Positions 41,890 through 42,972 of a stretch of DNA of 42,972 bases are shown here, in pieces. The notes beneath the pieces were generated by a model. It was not told the origin of the DNA. It was given only the letters and a program-made list of their open reading frames with translations, and ran no database searches. Source of the stretch: Chara braunii. Its lineage: Eukaryota; Streptophyta; Charophyceae; Charales; Characeae. A program made the position numbers and the translations under genes. Location: assembly GCA_003427395.1 (NCBI GenBank), contig BFEA01000285.1:1008807-1051778 (forward strand). The letters run 5' to 3'. How positions within the stretch are numbered: the stretch's first letter is position 1; each line of letters opens with the position of its first letter.

Positions 41890-42530
41890 GAAAAAGAAGA
41901 AGAAGAAGAAGAAGAAGAAGAAGAAGAAGAAGAAGAAGAAGAAGAAGAATGGCCCGGGGGGGAGGAGGAGGAGGGCGCAAGAGATAAGGCGATGGAGGGG
42001 AAGGATGAAGAAGAGAAGGAGGAGGAAAGGAGAAGGAGGAGGAGGAGGAAAGGAGGAGGAGGAGGAGGAAACAAAGGAGGAGGCGGAGGAGGAAGGAAAG
42101 TAGATAGGTGAAGGAGGAGGAGGAGGAGAGGGATATGACGGAGAGGGACGAGGAGAGAGATATGGCGGAGAAGAAGGAGGAGGAGGAGGAGGAGGAGGAG
42201 GAGAGAGATATAGCGGAGGAGGAGGACAAGGAAGAGGATGAAGAGGAGGAGGGAGAGGAGGACAAGGAGGACGAGGAAGAAGGAGAGGAGGAGGAGGAGG
42301 AGGAGGAGGAGGAAGAAGAAGGAGAGGAGGAGGAGGAGGAAGAAGGATACGAGGAGGAGGAGGTGGAGGAGGAAGAGAAGGATGAGGGGGAGAAAGATAT
42401 GGCAGAGAAGGAGGAGAAGGAGGCAGAGAGAGATATGGCGGAGGAGGCGGAGGAGGCGGAGGAGGCGGAGGAGGAATAGGAGGACAAGGAGGAGGAGGAG
42501 GCTGAAGAGGAACAACAAGAGGGTAGTGTT
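41890..42530. repeat. (AAG)n and (GGA)n purine microsatellites
   Basis: (AAG)n at about 41,893-41,948, then GGA/GAGGAGG-rich DNA to about 42,510 with a few 'gagagatatggcgga' inserts (42,161, 42,206, 42,427). The long Ser-rich (minus) and Glu-rich (plus) frames reflect this composition. Confidence 0.95.
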
Positions 42531-42579
42531 TGGGGGAGTATCAGGAGAGTCCCGACCCTCCCTGACCCCGACCTATTCG

Positions 42580-42972
42580 GTCAATCAATCAATCAATCAA
42601 TCTGTTAAGATCCTGATCATTTCCCAAGTGCAAATTCACAATTAAAGACAATGCCACCCAATTGCGAAAGAAATGAAAGCACTTGCAAAGAGATAAAGGC
42701 CAGAGGAGAGAGGAAGAAGAAGAAGAAGAAGAAGAAGAAGAAGAAGAAGAAGAAGATGAAGAAGAAGAAGAAGAAGAAGAAGAAGATATGCACCAGCAAG
42801 ACCAACGACAATTCCCCCTTCTCTCTCCGCCTTCCTCTTCCTCCTTCACTTCGCCAATCTTATTCTTCTCCCAATAATAATAACAATGAATGGATGAACC
42901 AGAATCAATATCCGAAGTTCCCTCTTACTGCTGACTCAACTCAACAACAACAACAACAACAACAACAACAAC
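42580..42972. repeat. Terminal microsatellites: (AATC)n, (AAG)n, (AAC)n
   Basis: AATC tract at 42,582-42,601, (AAG)n at 42,713-42,785 with a GATGAAG interruption, and (AAC)n from 42,942 to the window end. In between is unremarkable DNA. Confidence 0.93.

Noticed and set aside
41576-42518. Ser-rich and Leu-rich long reading frames (303 and 214 codons) and a Glu-rich frame on plus
   Set aside because: Pure products of GGA/AAG microsatellites with no domain.

Overview
The window looks like nuclear DNA of a large, repeat-rich plant-lineage eukaryote. A charophyte alga such as Chara is my best guess, from general impression and not from a search. The reasons are spliceosomal-type introns, a hAT transposase of the plant type (BED finger, DUF659-like core), abundant microsatellites and minisatellites, a scaffold gap and long AT-rich stretches. 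I see no rRNA, tRNA, CRISPR array or operon, and no intact host gene that I can defend.

Layout. From 86 to 4,997 (+) lies a decayed multidomain gene, copy A, cut at its 5' end by a (TC)n tract at the window edge. From 16,854 down to 7,883 (-) lies a second, more complete and diverged copy, B. The two copies are tail to tail. In between (5,000-7,880) is AT-rich DNA with degenerate tandem repeats and an ~850 bp element bounded by a perfect 20 bp inverted repeat. The shared gene reads, in order: an N-terminal domain (B only), a basic/acidic linker, a possibly ParB/DGQHR-like region (B only), a conserved helical region, a class I methyltransferase-like region in permuted order, a Gly-rich linker, an acidic or repeat-rich linker, at least one intron, and a C-terminal Ulp1/C48-type cysteine protease. 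B is interrupted by a 1.19 kb insertion with ATTCAACG/CGTTGAAT ends that also contains the assembly gap.

From 16.9 to 29.8 kb the sequence is almost entirely tandem repeats: a hairpin-rich satellite built on a GGATAGATCC-like palindrome, a polypurine minisatellite, several short duplications, a 310-510 bp higher-order array, and two blocks of a 28 bp minisatellite that are themselves duplicated.

From 30.2 to 34.2 kb (+) lies a decayed DDE-type transposase gene (element C) followed by a small unknown reading frame. 34.2-36.8 kb is AT-rich with diverged tandem repeats. From 40,291 down to 38,115 (-) lies a hAT transposase relic (element D) with CAG/CAA-rich flanks, and the end of the window is microsatellite DNA.

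The unifying observation is how the genes are broken. Very long reading frames survive with few indels, but are punctured by TAG, TGA and TAA codons. Where copies A and B can be compared, most of these are C-to-T or G-to-A changes of CAG or TGG codons. This is what long-term cytosine methylation of silenced elements would leave behind.
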